A stretch of DNA of 64,000 bases, from the NCBI GenBank assembly GCA_003427395.1, contig BFEA01000526.1:678440-742439 (forward strand), read 5' to 3'. Positions 43,937-55,400 of the stretch are shown piece by piece. The notes beneath the pieces were generated by a model. The model searched no databases and was not told the DNA's origin. It was given only the letters and a program-made list of their open reading frames with translations. Position 1 is the stretch's first letter; every line of letters begins with the position of its first letter. Source of the stretch: Chara braunii. Lineage: Eukaryota > Streptophyta > Charophyceae > Charales > Characeae. A program made the position numbers and the translations under genes.

Positions 43937-45150
43937 AAATATCGTAAATTCCCCCAAAAGGACTGGTATTATCAGGCATAGGTCATTCACCATTTCATAA
44001 AACTCGCGTGCAGATTCTCAGTAAGCCACACCCACGCCAAACTAACGAAGTGGTTCCAAACCCGTACCGTTTACCAGAATACGATAGCAGAAAGGCTGTA
44101 GTAACCAGTACCAACGTTAAGCCTGCCAACTTATCCACCACGACCAGGCTGTCGCCGTATCAATACCCAATCAGTTACCATGTCAAATTTATACGATCTG
44201 ACTGCACCAAGTAGTTCTCATTACTATGTTAGTGTCGTACTTCAAGATAACAGCATCGGAAGGTCATAAGTTTTTCCAATGACAGACCAGTACAGACCAG
44301 TGTCCGCAACAGTCCCAGACCAGACACCGAACCTGAAATAGCCATTCCAAACTATCACAGCATGTACCGTTACCTCAACGTCGAACCTGTTTCGAACCAT
44401 TGCACCGTACATGTACCGAGCCTGAAAATAAGTATCAGCCTGCACTACCGCATCAATGCCGAACCAATAGTTGTGCCAACCCGAACTAGCAGTCATTCCG
44501 GTCGTCTCAGCAGCGAACTGAAGTAGCCCGTACGGATGTTGTCCCAATGACAGTACCATACCAGTTCCAAACCAGTACCTGTACCAGAATAATAGTGTTG
44601 AGTGCCCCAAAGTCGATTCGATGACCGCACCGTAGCAATCACGACGCTGTAACCCAAAATCGATATCGCTCACTCAATAACATTCGGACCATCGCGAAGG
44701 TAATACTCAGGTGGATCGGGAAAAATCAAGGGGACTCGTACCGATCGATGGACAGAGGGTAAATAAATGATTTCCTGCAAAATTTCATCAAGAATAAATT
44801 TCGTTAAAAATTTATCTAATAATAAATAATTATTTGTTCTCCTTTCTTTTATTATTTTTAACTTTTCTACTCATTTTTAATACTTGTTATTAGAATTGAT
44901 GAAAATTGAGGACAATTTTACCAAGAATAAATTCTCGAAAATTTCAATAATAATTAACAAATATTCATTTGTTTTCTTTTCTTTTATTATTATTAATTAT
45001 TTTTTTCAATTGTAATTTTATTGTTAGAATAAATAAAAATTGAGGGTTCATTCCCTCTTCAATTGCTTAGTGTAAAAGGGGCACGCCGAGCCCTAGCACC
45101 ACATCCCGACTCCGCGGCTGGCCGCATCACGAACAACCTCGGATCGATCA
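43128..45150 (-). repeat. Long direct repeat, left copy (candidate 3' LTR)
   Basis: Matches 61795-64000 from TGAACTTTTGCCCATCAAGC onward. Compared with the right copy it lacks about 190 bp after 43150 and about 33 bp near 43548, and carries a 30-bp A run at 43904-43933. Similarity reaches CGGATCGA at 45140-45147, the last bases of the window in the other copy. No coding; open frames at 43434-44673 are repeat-derived. Confidence 0.8.
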
Positions 45151-45580
45151 AAAAAAGGTAGGCGCTAGGCGCGGTAGACGTGGTTGTTCATCATGTTAAT
45201 TTCAAGGGTCGGTTTTTATAATTCATGGGGGGAATTTTAGGGATCCTTTTCCGACCCCTAATTTTTATCAACGACTCTGATGAAAGTGTCGGCTGATTCT
45301 CCCGCAAGCACTTATCCCAAGGCCCAATCCTTTGTATTTCGGGTGACTGACCGGTCTGCGGCCGCCCGATAGTAAGCTCGGACCTCTTCTCGACGTCCCG
45401 TCGAGTCCCTAGCATGTTGGTCAGAGAAAATATACTAATTTCAGGTTAACTACTCGCGCGCGTCATTTGTGTCTGCGCTTGTCAGTCTCATGTTTAGGTT
45501 TTCCAACGATTCTGGGACTAAGAGGGTGTTTCTTGCCTCTCTTACGTCACAGTCGTTTCGGCTTAGTTATATGAATATGT
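45151..45580 (-). other. Stretch between candidate LTR and pol
   Basis: Should hold the polypurine tract. A weak candidate on the minus strand is the purine run GGGGTCGGAAAAGGA (about 45242-45256). A TATA-like TTATAAAAACC lies on the minus strand near 45213-45223. Neither is certain. Confidence 0.3.
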
Positions 45581-45581
45581 T

Positions 45582-46193
45582 TCAACTTCTTTCTTCGCTG
45601 GAGCGGAGGTGACCAGAACGCACTGCTTCACCTACTGCGGACTCTTCGTTTGGTCTACGCAGTACAAAGAGCCACTTTTTTTTATTCCCTAGTGTCAAGC
45701 CTTTTACTTGCCTGGTCTCCACTCTCTTCCTCTTCTTTGAACTTTCACCTAGTACCTCATATCGTATTGACAGTCCCTCATCTGTCAGTTTGGCTTTACC
45801 CTTCCCCTTGGAATCTGACCGTGTTGGTGTAGGGGCAGGGGTCTCCCTTGACCTGAACAACTGTAGCCTGGCCCCTGCCACATGATCTCTCCACTTAGAT
45901 CCATTTAATTCGGCTATCATATATGCTCCCCAGCCGAGTGCTTCGGCTACACGGTAGGGCCCCATCCATCTATTCGTCAATTTTCCTTACGACGTCCTCT
46001 CTAAAGTTGTGTCGTAAAGAAGTACCATATCACCCACACTTATCCTCTCTTTTCTAATTCTGACATTCTTATCCCATCTTTGTTTTCCCTTTTCTCTCTC
46101 TACATCCAGTCGATCCGCTGCCATCATAAGATTGTCCTCCAGTCCATAGGCTATCTGTCTCGTCCGAGCAGCCAAAAGCTTCTCTCGCAGCAT
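45582..46193 (-). pseudogene. Ty3 integrase C terminus (GPY/F module)
   Basis: Two minus frames: 46193-45987 (KERISVGDMVLLYDTTLE) and 45980-45582 (NRWMGPYRVAEALGWGAY, then WRDHVAGARLQLF). The GPY motif and following strand-rich segment are typical of Ty3 integrase C termini. A frameshift separates the two. A lysine-rich tail follows (KGKGKAKL, KKRKRVETR). No chromodomain recognised. Confidence 0.7.
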
Positions 46194-46374
46194 AGTGTCC
46201 GCCCAATCGACGGTAGTCCAGTTGTTAATGTGGAACTCTATTGGCAGAAGACAGTGCCTCCCAAACCATAGAGTATAAGGAGGATAACCTGTGCTAGCCC
46301 GGACCGTGACATTGCCTGCCCATATCGTGTATCGAAAGTATCGCGGTCAGTCACTGTCTTTCCCTCTACACCAC

Positions 46375-47049
46375 TTATAGCGAGGCTATCAAGGATTGGT
46401 GTCCTCTCTCTACAGGTGAGTTGGACTGAGGGTGATAGGCGGTGGCTATCGAGAACCTCGCTCCTACCTTTTTGAACACATTATGAACTTTATCTGCCAA
46501 GAACTCCGCTACTCTATCCATTACAATCCTACTAACACAACCATACCCGGACATATATTCTAGGACAAAGTTTTTCACTTCGTTAGCCGACTTTGTTTTG
46601 ATGGGCTTACCGTCTACAAATCCTGTGAAGTCATCCCTCATGTTCACCACATAATTCATATTTCCTACCCCTTTCGGCATCTTCATTAGATCAATATGTA
46701 CTTTCTCGCCCGGTCTAGTGGGATAGGAAGGATGAAGAGGTTCCTTATATCTCACAAGAGTTCTCTTCTCACACTCCTCACATGTCATGCAGTAGTTCTC
46801 AACATCCTTATACTGACCTTCCCACCAGTATAACCTGCACACCTTTTCATATGTGTCTTTAACTCCTCTATGTTCGTCAACTATGTCGTCATGGAGTTCT
46901 ACTACTATAGATTTTTTCTCCTCAGGATCACAGACTACACGTAGAGGCATTCCTGACCCCATAGGCTTACGAAACAGGTGTCCTGATCTAAGACAGAACT
47001 GAGTCGCCTTCCTCATGATCTTCGGATCTAAACTCTCCTCTCCCGACAA
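46375..47049 (-). pseudogene. Ty3/gypsy integrase core and zinc domain
   Basis: 224 codons uninterrupted. The N-terminal zinc site is ELHDDIVDEHRG (His53, His60) with CMTCEEC (Cys90, Cys93). The catalytic triad is complete: Asp120 in KVHIDLMKMP, Asp178 in RIVMDRVAEF and Glu214 in PQSNSPVERGHQ, with 35 residues between the last two, the classic spacing. A Val stands where Gly is usual after the second Asp. The enzyme would insert element cDNA into DNA. The reading frame is open, but the flanking frames are broken, so the polyprotein cannot be made. Confidence 0.85.
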
Positions 47050-47154
47050 GTGTAGCCCAATCGTCCGGTACTTCCCTTCGTAGAGGTTAACCGGGAATCG
47101 ATTCGCTCATCTACTAGGCTCAATCATGGTAAGTGTTGCTGCAACTATCGGTCG

Positions 47155-47619
47155 CTAAGAGTCAATCGGAATCCGGGACAGTCCATCTGCAGTTGCGTTC
47201 TTAGTGTCCGAGATCCTCTCGATTGTATAGTCATTGAGTCGTATCTTAATCAACCATCGTGCGATAGTGGGGTCTGTCATACTAAAATCCTTTTGTAAAA
47301 CCGAAACAACAGCAGTGGGATCTACTCGTAAAATAAACCGTATTTCGTATATATAGTGTCTGAATGCGTCTAAGCACCACGGAATAGCTAGCACTTCCTT
47401 CTTAAATTGACTGTAGTTTCGTTCCACGACATTAAGCGTTCGACCCTCGAATCTCAATGACATCTCTTTCCCATCAGCGTCCTTTTGGGAAAGCAGTCCT
47501 CCGACGGAACACGGCCCAACATCCATGGATACTATAAAGGGTTTGTTTGTCTCATCTTCGAAGAACGGTACTCCTAGAATATGTCCTCCCTCCTTGAATT
47601 CGTCCTTAAGTGCAAGCAT
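47155..47619 (-). pseudogene. Ty3 RNase H domain
   Basis: 154 codons. Core signatures: FIVSMDVGPCSVGGLLSQ (Asp33), VERNYSQFKKEVLAI (Glu75), LRVDPTAVVSVL (Asp100) and ATADGLSRIP at the end, the usual tail of this domain. It degrades the RNA strand of the RNA/DNA hybrid. A stop between this and the RT connection segment (about 47630-47640), and the rearrangement at 47868, separate it from the RT. Confidence 0.85.
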
Positions 47620-47639
47620 AATGACTTCCTATGAGGACC

Positions 47640-47867
47640 CCCATTGAAGCCGTTCGGTCCTACGAAAAAGAAGTCTCAACGGTTCCGCCTTCTCCGCATA
47701 TCCTTGTATAAAAATTCGTCAGTACCCTACAACTACTAAAAACTGGCGTACCTCGGTCGCACTATGCAGCGGTGACGACCAGTTCAAGAGCTTATCCAGC
47801 TTTGCTGGATCTTCCCGACGTCCTCTCGCATCACAGATAAACCCTAAAATGTTAATCGAAGAGACCA
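47640..47867 (-). pseudogene. RT thumb/connection remnant
   Basis: Minus-strand text reads ILGFICDARGRREDPAKLDK, LNWSSPLHSATEVRQFL and YAEKAEPLRLLFRR, the connection between Ty3 RT and RNase H, interrupted by stops. Confidence 0.65.
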
Positions 47868-48016
47868 CCCAATAACTGTTAAATTAGTGTCGTCTAGCTG
47901 CTAGACGACACTAATTTAACAGTAATAAAAGAAAAGAAAACAAATGAATATTTGCTGGATCTTCCCGACGTTCTCTCGCATCACAGCTAGACGACACTAA
48001 TTTAACAGTTATTGGG
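47868..48016. repeat. Complex palindromic insertion in pol
   Basis: Four pieces in a row. A 24-bp inverted repeat with one spacer base (arms 47875-47898 and 47900-47923). A 32-base segment (47923-47954) that is the exact complement of 44958-44989. A 36-base direct copy (47951-47986) of 47801-47836 with one mismatch. A third copy of the arm (47986-48016) that is a perfect 31-base complement of 47868-47898. It splits the RT coding sequence. Confidence 0.85.
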
Positions 48017-48727
48017 ACAAAGAGCCGTCTAGCTGCTTTAGAACCGTGTAAATGTATGTCAAGTGCTGCTCTACAAACCTCCTGACGCCAAGAGTGACCT
48101 CCGTCTCATACTTCTCAATCGGTCTCTTTATCGGGAAATCATCTAGAAAAACTTTCACCTTGTCTGGAATAAAGTCTTTCAGGACCGCTACCATAGCTCT
48201 CTGGAACACCGTGACCCCGTTAGTCCAACCCATAGGTACCACCATCATCTGGACTAATCCTAGTGGCGTATGCATGGCGGTGAGATGTTTGTCTCTCGGA
48301 TCTAGGGGTATCTCGTCATATCCAGAAAATAGATCGCCGACATAGTAGATTGACCTGCCTGTTGCTCCCTCCGCTAAGAGATCTGCGTGGGGAATAGACC
48401 CGACGTCGCGGATGGTGATCCCATTCACCTTCAGGAGATCTTGAATCCACCGGATTTTCCCATTCGGTTTCCACAAGAAGAACCATTTGTTCGCATAAGC
48501 GTTGTTAGACGGTTCAGCTACTCCTTTAAAAACGTGATTACCTCCTCTTTCTCTTTCTGGGCGTACTTCCTTCCTGCGTCGTTCCACGACGTATGCGGGA
48601 TTATATAAATCCTAGGAGGTTTGGCGTACCTAGGATCGATCCTGCCTCTTTCAGCATCGCTAAATGCTATCGCTTTATCGCAGGTCTTCAACTCTTCCAG
48701 CACACGTTTTCTCTCCTGCTTGGTCAA
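48009..48727 (-). pseudogene. Ty3/gypsy reverse transcriptase
   Basis: Upstream frame 48727-48518 (RIDPRYAKPPRIYIIPHTSW, then KEEVITFLKE) shifts near 48525 into 48587-48009. That frame has NNAYANKWFFLWKPNGKIRW, motif A YYVGDLFSGYDEIPLD (Asp85), motif B VVPMGWTNGVTVFQRAM and the catalytic VKVFLDDF (Asp149, Asp150). The reading ends in sequence altered by the insertion at 47868-48016. Catalytic aspartates survive; the frameshift and insertion inactivate it. Confidence 0.85.
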
Positions 48728-48860
48728 ATTCTCGTCCCCGATATTTATTTTTTCCTTTCCTCTGTTAAGCCTAGCAGCTCTTTTTTTTCTCTCTCTTTTA
48801 TCTCCCTCGCGATCTCTTCTTCAGATAACGTCGATCGCTTCCGGGCGACTGTCGCCGACT

Positions 48861-49424
48861 TCACTTTCTCCGATACTCGTTTGTGTCTCTTCGGTCGCCC
48901 CCCGTAGGGGGTTGTGCCCATAAAAAAAACATAAAAATCAACCCGCGAAATTCTTCATCCTCGCTCTTTGAGTAAAATTTTTCATCCACGATCACACGAT
49001 TCCCCAAGTCTTCAACTTCAATTATGTCCGCTTCTTCCTTTATAAGTAGGGGTCCGTATTTCTTATCACGGAACCTCAGCGTGCGGCAAGTGAACGAAGG
49101 CGACTTGTGTGCCCCAACCGCTAGATCGGCTCTGTTCCTCGGATCTCGAGGCTCAACAGTCTCTATCATAATCCTGCCACCATCAGGACGCTTGATAGAG
49201 AGCATTTGGTTCCCATCTGGTCGTTTTATTGTAACTGCATGAACATGGCTTAGCCACGTCCGTCCGAGTAGTAGCTCGGAGCTGCAATCCTTGACCGTGA
49301 AGATAGGCATCAGTGTGCGCAACCCTTCAACCTCGATAATTGCCTTGTGACATACCTCATAGTTCTTCTCCTTCCTTCCGTCAACCGTTTCTATCTCTAA
49401 TAGGTAGGACCTTTCCATGTTCAA
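48861..49424 (-). pseudogene. Ty3 protease region, active site not found
   Basis: Contains ELLLGRTWLSHVHAV, the C-terminal (flap/ILGR-type) part of a retropepsin. Upstream, where the Asp-Ser/Thr-Gly catalytic loop should be, LDGMK is followed almost directly by ELAVRLGLNM in another frame, so the active-site segment seems deleted near 49440-49470. The C-terminal part is charged, with no domain. A protein without this loop could not process the polyprotein. Confidence 0.65.
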
Positions 49425-49678
49425 CCCTAATCGTACGGCGAGTTCACACTTTTCATTCCATCCAAGTATATTGTTGTTGCGTGCTCGGCTTTAGCGCTCA
49501 CTCCCTACACTGCTACTCCCGATACTGCTACAGTAGGCACCTCTGGTTGAGGGGCCATCTGAGCATCATCCCCTAGAGGAACGCGGTTCTTCCGCGTGAT
49601 CATCTGAAGTTCATCTCGAGCAGGCCTAGATGCGGCTAGGTACTCGAGTATGGAGCACTGCATAGGTTGCCTCATCGC

Positions 49679-50658
49679 TCACCTAAGAGGCTCTACAGTG
49701 TCGATGTCATCTAGGGAACTCTTCATCATGAACTTCCTTGCTCCACGCTTTCGTGGGGAAAGAATGACCTCCTCTCTTTCAATGCTCTTACCATCCTTCT
49801 CAGCCATCACATAGTCGGTATCAGTCTTCTTGAAAAAAACCTCCCTCGCAGACTTGATCGCCGCAACCCGTAAAGGAGTAGTTGGCGACTCGTCGTCCGA
49901 GGATAAGGTCATCCGCACGCTCTGACTTTTTACCGCCTCCTTTCCTTTACTCGGTCGCACACGCCATGCCTCAACGTTCTCCTTCATTGAAAGAAACATC
50001 AATGTGTCGCCTAAATCGTCCGCCCACTTGACGTACTTGCGTTTATCTAGTACGACAAGTCCCTCATCTATGGCTCGCTTGAGGTCCGGGCAGTCTCTTT
50101 TTACATGTTCATCGGACCTACAATAGATACAAGAGTTCCTAGGAGTAGGTCTCTCCTCTACACCCCTAGTAATCGGCCCTCTCGCCGCTCTGGTGTCTTG
50201 ATTTGAAGGATCAGGCGACTTAAGATAACCCGACAATTTTGGTAACCGGGTGAACAAGGGTATCCTCTCCGCTTATATCGTCCACGAGAGTCATCACGTC
50301 GATCTCCCCCGCATTCTGTCCTCTCGTAATTGTCACGGTAACCATCTCGGCGGTCCTCATCCGAACTCCACTGGCTACGAGAATCATCACGATCTCTCCG
50401 ATTAAAATTGTCCGGACTCCGGTATCCTTCCGCGTTCCAATCATATCGGGGGCTACGAGGATACTGCTCCAGCCTTCCCCTTCTACTAAAGGTGTCAGCC
50501 CCGCGGTATTTGTCTCCTCGTCGATCCCTATCAATCTCCTCATCCCTACGCCGCCAGGCATCGTCATCTCTCTCTCTCGCACGATAGTCCGCGAGCATGA
50601 GGGGGTTTCTATCTTCCATACTCCGCCAAGGGTCAGTGTTCATGCGATCCCATCGCAA
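49679..50658 (-). pseudogene. Gag C-terminal part: RD-rich region and zinc knuckle
   Basis: Frame 50658-50158 is rich in Arg and Asp (RDRDDSRSQWSSDEDRRDGY). After a shift, frame 50257-49679 has an intact CCHC zinc knuckle, CIYCRSDEHVKRDC (residues 43-56, Cys43, Cys46, His51, Cys56), followed by DLKRAIDEGLVVLDKRKYVK. This module binds element RNA in the particle. Confidence 0.8.
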
Positions 50659-50753
50659 TGAATATGGGGACCCCGACTTGTCTATCTTCCATACTGCGCC
50701 AAGGGTCAGTGTTTCTGCGATCCTATCGCAATGAATATGGGGACCCCGACGTG
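50608..50753 (-). repeat. 73-bp tandem duplication inside gag
   Basis: 50608-50680 and 50681-50753 begin with the same TCTATCTTCCATACT and end with GGGGACCCCGAC; only a few bases differ. 73 is not a multiple of 3, so the duplication itself shifts the reading frame between the two gag parts. Confidence 0.85.
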
Positions 50754-51274
50754 TCCCTGTAGGTCGTGGTTCCCGTCTTCGTCTCGATATTGGCCATTTG
50801 CCTCGATAACCCCTTCATCATTTCCCTTACCTCCCTCATCTCATCTATTACCGCCTCTCTGTCTCTGGGTCGTTGTGGTCGGACTTCATCCAACAAGTAC
50901 CGTCGTTCTGCCCAAGGCTGGTTGTTAAAATTAGGGCACCTCTCTGTATCGTACTCACGATAGAGAGAGAAGTCCCGACGTTGCATCCCTCTCCAGACTA
51001 GGTCCTTATAATCGTTTGTTTCGGCCTTCATTGCCAACTTAAGAACCCCCGCGAAATCTAACTTGTCACGAGGCATCTCTCTCAGCACTCCCTTCTGCTT
51101 CCCCCTTGGTTGCCGACCGATGAAGATCGTGCAGCGCTCGACTTCCGACAGTTTCCCCTTTGCGATTAGAGCATTAGATATCTTCTGGAATAGTTTCCCA
51201 AATGCTTGGACACTCTCGTCCTCACCTTGGGTTATCATCTCCAAATTCCGGATTGAGTACCTAACGTTTTCCAA
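50723..51274 (-). pseudogene. Gag capsid region
   Basis: LEMITQGEDESVQAFGKLFQ and VERCTIFIGRQPRGKQKGVL, then DFAGVLKLAMKAE, are typical of a Ty3-type capsid (retrotransposon gag) domain. The frame closes in the tandem duplication, where the next gag frame begins. Confidence 0.7.
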
Positions 51275-52142
51275 CTTGAAGAGTTCATAGTGGCTGGCTT
51301 TGTATATAGTCCACCTTCTGTCTTTCGGCCGTGCTTCTTTGATTACGTGACTCCGAATGGGTCCGAGTTAAACAATAAATTTTCTTTGATTTCGTTCTCC
51401 AACCATTGACTCCGGTACGCGTGAAGCTCCCACTTCTCGAGATACTCGATAATACCGTATCCTTTGAAAATCGGTGGCCTGGTGTCTAACTCCGAGGGTT
51501 AGTGCGAGATGATATATCGATCTCACCTCTTGTAAGGGAGCATATACGACTCACCTGTCTGTAGGTCATACATTCGCCGGGGTGATGTACTCCTCTCCGG
51601 AGGTCTATTTCTATCTCTCAAGGCTTGCGCTAGGGCATACTGGTCTTTCTAGTCATCTCTGTCTCTATCGTCTCTGGCATCTCTCCGCTCGTGCGTAGGG
51701 GAGCGTCGAGTGCTCATCTTTCGCCAAAAACTAGGAGGCTCGGTCCTACTCTCCATCCGTACCACCGATGCTGCCATATCTGGCTTGGCGACGGTCGGGC
51801 AGCCTATCACCTCAGGCTCCCCATCATCGGGTTGCTCTACACATCTCAATCATTATGGAGCATTTTGCTGGATGCGCTCCTTAAGGTCTCTCAGAGCACG
51901 GTCCGGTGACGCCCGGTATATGCTAGTTTGTTAATCCATACTCGGATGCGGACCCATCGTGTCAGACTTCATATACTTTATTTCCTCTCTGAGCTTGCGT
52001 GTGCGCAAGGAATCCATTGTCCCTAACACTCGGTGAGGCAGCCCGGACCTAATGCTTGATCCGGTAGCCCGACTTTGGTGCCTGATCCCGTAGCCCATAC
52101 CTTTTTTTAGTCTCGGTTATCCCAATTTCCAAGTATCTAATT
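51275..52142 (-). other. Gag upstream stretch, no firm domain
   Basis: Short minus frames such as 51849-51649 (charged, SPTHERRDARDDRDRDD) may be the gag N terminus. Several stops. Not assigned. Confidence 0.35.
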
Positions 52143-52493
52143 CTAGTCCTCGACAACTCTCAAAATGACTCTCAGTCTTCCCCTCTCGTCTCGGACCTCA
52201 TGCTCACCCTCTACCCCTGAAACTCCAGTGTCTAGGTAGAGTTCTCCTGCCTGCCCTTCTATACAAGCGACACCTCTCCGGATCTCTAACACTCCTGCCT
52301 CAGGGCGTCTCACTCTCCTACAAATCGCACTCCCTATCGCGCATAGCTCCTCGCGAGTCCAAGTACTTAAGAATTGATGTGGGTCAATAGATGATCTTTT
52401 TCCCAAGTCCCTCAGTGCTTGTCGAATCGTGCTGCTCCCTGCTAGGGGATACTCATCTCCTATTGCCATTAGAGTCTCGAAGCCGTCGAACAA
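52143..52493 (-). pseudogene. Unknown ORF upstream of gag
   Basis: 116 codons, for example GSSTIRQALRDLGKRSS and FLSTWTREELCAIGSAICRR. No domain recognised. Same strand as gag, about 900 bp upstream of it. Confidence 0.35.
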
Positions 52494-52509
52494 ATTCGAC
52501 CACTATCTT

Positions 52510-52971
52510 TCAGATTTTCTCCCCCATTATCTGATAAGGCATCGGGGGCTTAGGAAGTCCATCGAAGATGATTATCCGAGTGTCCCAGTCAACGTTCTTC
52601 TTTAGCAATAGCAATTTATCCCTCTCTTTCTGTACTAGATTTTTCGCTCTCTCCCAGCACCTACTGTAAACAAGATCGTTCCTCCTTTCTATCGACAAGT
52701 AAATTCGTACGTCATATACGTCAATATCGATGAACCAGACGGTCATCACATAGAGACGAATTTCCTCCCTAGGCCATCCACTTTCCACAAGATCGTACTT
52801 CTCCACCTCGTACAGAACTATTTTTCGTCTCCCTACATAACTCAAGGAAGTGCATACAAATTTTAACTTTGCTTCTGTCGGCCTTTTCCCGACAAGGAAT
52901 CTTTCCCTTCTAGCTCGTAACTCTTCATCTGAAATCATTTTCTCTTCACTCATTTCCCATCTGATCTTCAA
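52510..52971 (-). pseudogene. Unknown ORF, module A copy 1
   Basis: 153 codons. The C-terminal half, IERRNDLVYSRCWERAKNLV then KERDKLLLLKKNV and IIIFDGLPKPPM, resembles the neighbouring ORF at 52946-53280, so the two are tandem paralogues. No known domain; predicted helical and charged. Confidence 0.45.
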
Positions 52972-53280
52972 TCACCTTCTTATGATGATCGCCTACTTTG
53001 ACTGTTCTAGAGAAATTTACGATCGTCTCCCATCCATTTCGCTCAAGTTCTCGATCTAGGATCGACGGCCTTGGCAAAACATCAAAAATTGAAATGTCAT
53101 CTGTCGTCTCGACACACTCTCTTAATTTCTCTAACCTCTTCTTTTCTTCCCTTAGTTTAAGGCTGCTATTCTCCAACACCTCGAGTATGTGCAGAATTCT
53201 GCTCTTTCTCTCGACAGGTATATCCCAATGTGATGTACGCCCGAACCGATGTAGCGCACTGTCATAACATAAAACTGGTT
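52946..53280 (-). pseudogene. Unknown ORF, module A copy 2
   Basis: Reads VERKSRILHILEVLENSSLK, then LREEKKRLEKLRECV and ISIFDVLPRPSILDRELERN. It aligns with 52510-52971 over the helix plus the IFDxLPxP motif. It overlaps the downstream ORF by 26 bases in another frame. Confidence 0.45.
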
Positions 53281-53480
53281 CCTTTCCCAGCCACTGTCCA
53301 GAACCTGATACCTAACCACTTGATACGAGAATATTTATTTCTCTCCAATCTTGGTCAAATTTCTACTAAACTTTTTGGCTCTCGTGCTCACGCGGTCCAT
53401 TCCATCTCCCAAACTTACGCCTTCTTCGCGCTAATTCGCCCTCAAGTAGGCTCATCGCTTGTTTTATTCTCGTACATCAC

Positions 53481-54705
53481 CTAGCATTCTAAAGCAACTA
53501 AAGCAAGTGCTACTAACACCCTCTCCGCGGATGCACGCAGGACCAGGTAGAAAGCCTCGAAGTCATCGTTGTCTTTGAAATCCTCTATGTCCTCCAAGGT
53601 CTTAATAAACTTCTTCCAGTACCGGATATGCGTTGAGAGGGTCCAGAGAACAGCTCCGTCAACTATAACCCTTGCTAACTCACCTGCGTCCCTAGCTTCT
53701 TTCTTTAAAAGCCTCTCGGTCACTCTCGGAGATTCATGCCAAGAGTGAACGGAAACTACCCCTTCGAACAACGTCGTACTCAATATGTATCTAATATGTA
53801 TCTCAACTCCTGTCCAGAGTGTTGTCCCTCGCGCTTCTCTCAGCGCTCTCTGCGTGCACTCTGCCTCCTTACTAGATGACTCACTTGTATTATCACACAG
53901 ACCACCGGTCCATCTATCTTCCCTACCACGTATACAGAGTACCTATCGCCACTGTACTGACAAGTATTCATCGTCCCTCATCCTGTTGTTGTCTCTTCAC
54001 TTCTCTTCCCTCCTTTGCCACTCTTCTTGTCTCCACTGTCCCCTCTTTCTTCTCGCTCCACTAACCTTCAGGATTCTCCCTGTTCTGACTGCCGGGAATT
54101 TCTCGTTTTCGTACTCTCTAGAAAGTCGAACCTCCACCTTCTAAATAACTCTCTGTCTTCCCTAAAGATCCTTTCTAGTTCCTTCGTACTCCCTTCTACC
54201 CTTCGCAATTTCCCTTCGCTCTCGACGATACCGTACGCTTTGATTGTGTCAGTCAGTTCCTTAACTCTCTTTAAGACAGGTTTTATAACTCGTTCTTTCA
54301 CTCTCTTTACTCTCTCATCTTCTACCCTCGATCTCTCATTTTTACTCAGCTTCGCAGATTTCTCTACATCCTAGCCCGCGCCTCCATCGGCGTCTCGTCT
54401 TGTACAATCTCTACCTGTATATCTCCTCTCACACAAATGATTACCTCATAGATCTTTCATTCTTGCGCCGTAACCTCTCTCAGCGCTCCTAGCCTTTGTT
54501 TCCTTACAACGTCTTTAGCGAGGTCTCTACACTCACTGTCCGTCATCTCTTCATCTGTACTCACCTTCAAAAGAACTTGCAGTGTCACTTCATCGTACGT
54601 TAGGCGCCTCGAGACCGTGCGTACGTACGACAACCACCGCGAGGAAATCAGGTTGCATTCATCTACGGGAAACCGACGTCTTGACACTGCCTCTTGCGAG
54701 ATCAC
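53481..54705 (-). pseudogene. Three unknown ORF fragments
   Basis: 53783-53481 (VTERLLKKEARDAGELARVI), 54301-54068 (VKELTDTIKAYGIVE, then LERIFREDRELFRRWRFDF) and 54705-54457 (RLTYDEVTLQVLLKVSTDEE). All on the minus strand, in different frames, charged and helical-looking. No domain recognised. They continue the coding-like block upstream of gag. Confidence 0.35.
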
Positions 54706-55400
54706 ACGCAGATTCCTATCGTCAATATTCCTTCATGAATCTGAACCTCGGTGATCCCACCGCAGAGAATAGGAAGCTCGGTGTCTATATCTGTACAGAG
54801 CGACTCCCTCTCCGTCGTACCAACGCAGACAAACTCAAATTTTACTCCTCGCCTTCGCTACCGTTTCATCAAAGAACAACTCCGCTCGCAAATATCCAGT
54901 CGACCATACCATCACTTCGTACGTCACCTTCGTCTGAAAGGTCACTCACGTGAGGACTTCTGCCCGGTGATCGCGTATAAACTACTAGCCCGTAGCAGAC
55001 ATTCTCGCTCTGTGAGGTCTTCTTCTATATGCGCTCTAAGTAAAACGGTCACTATAAAACCCTCATTGACTAACTGTCTACTCACGTGAACTCCTGCGGA
55101 CGTTCGACCTGACATGCCTCCGCTAAATATCCTCGTACAGATATGTCAACTCCTCTAGACTAGCGTACTTATCCTCGACGCGCCTTCGAAAATAGTCAAT
55201 TAGATCGGCAGGTCTTAGGCAATTTACTCAGCAGGTCCCGTCGATCAGTCCTCTTAGTGTCTTGTAACCAAGACGCCCCCACCTCTCGTAGACGGTGAAG
55301 TAGGCCTTCTTAAACCGAGGTGCTAATCCCAACCCGAGAGCATAAAACGTATCGTTAACCGCTCTGCTCAAGTTGTCGACATCTCCATACGCCTGTCTTA

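Noticed and set aside
43434-44673. Open frames in the long direct repeat, mirrored at 62318-63489
   Set aside because: The two copies do not keep the frames despite high similarity, so there is no sign of selection on protein.
49024-49242. Plus-strand frames op­posite gag and pol (for example 48052-48345, 53785-54374)
   Set aside because: Antisense shadows of the recognised minus-strand retrotransposon genes or of the unknown ORF block.
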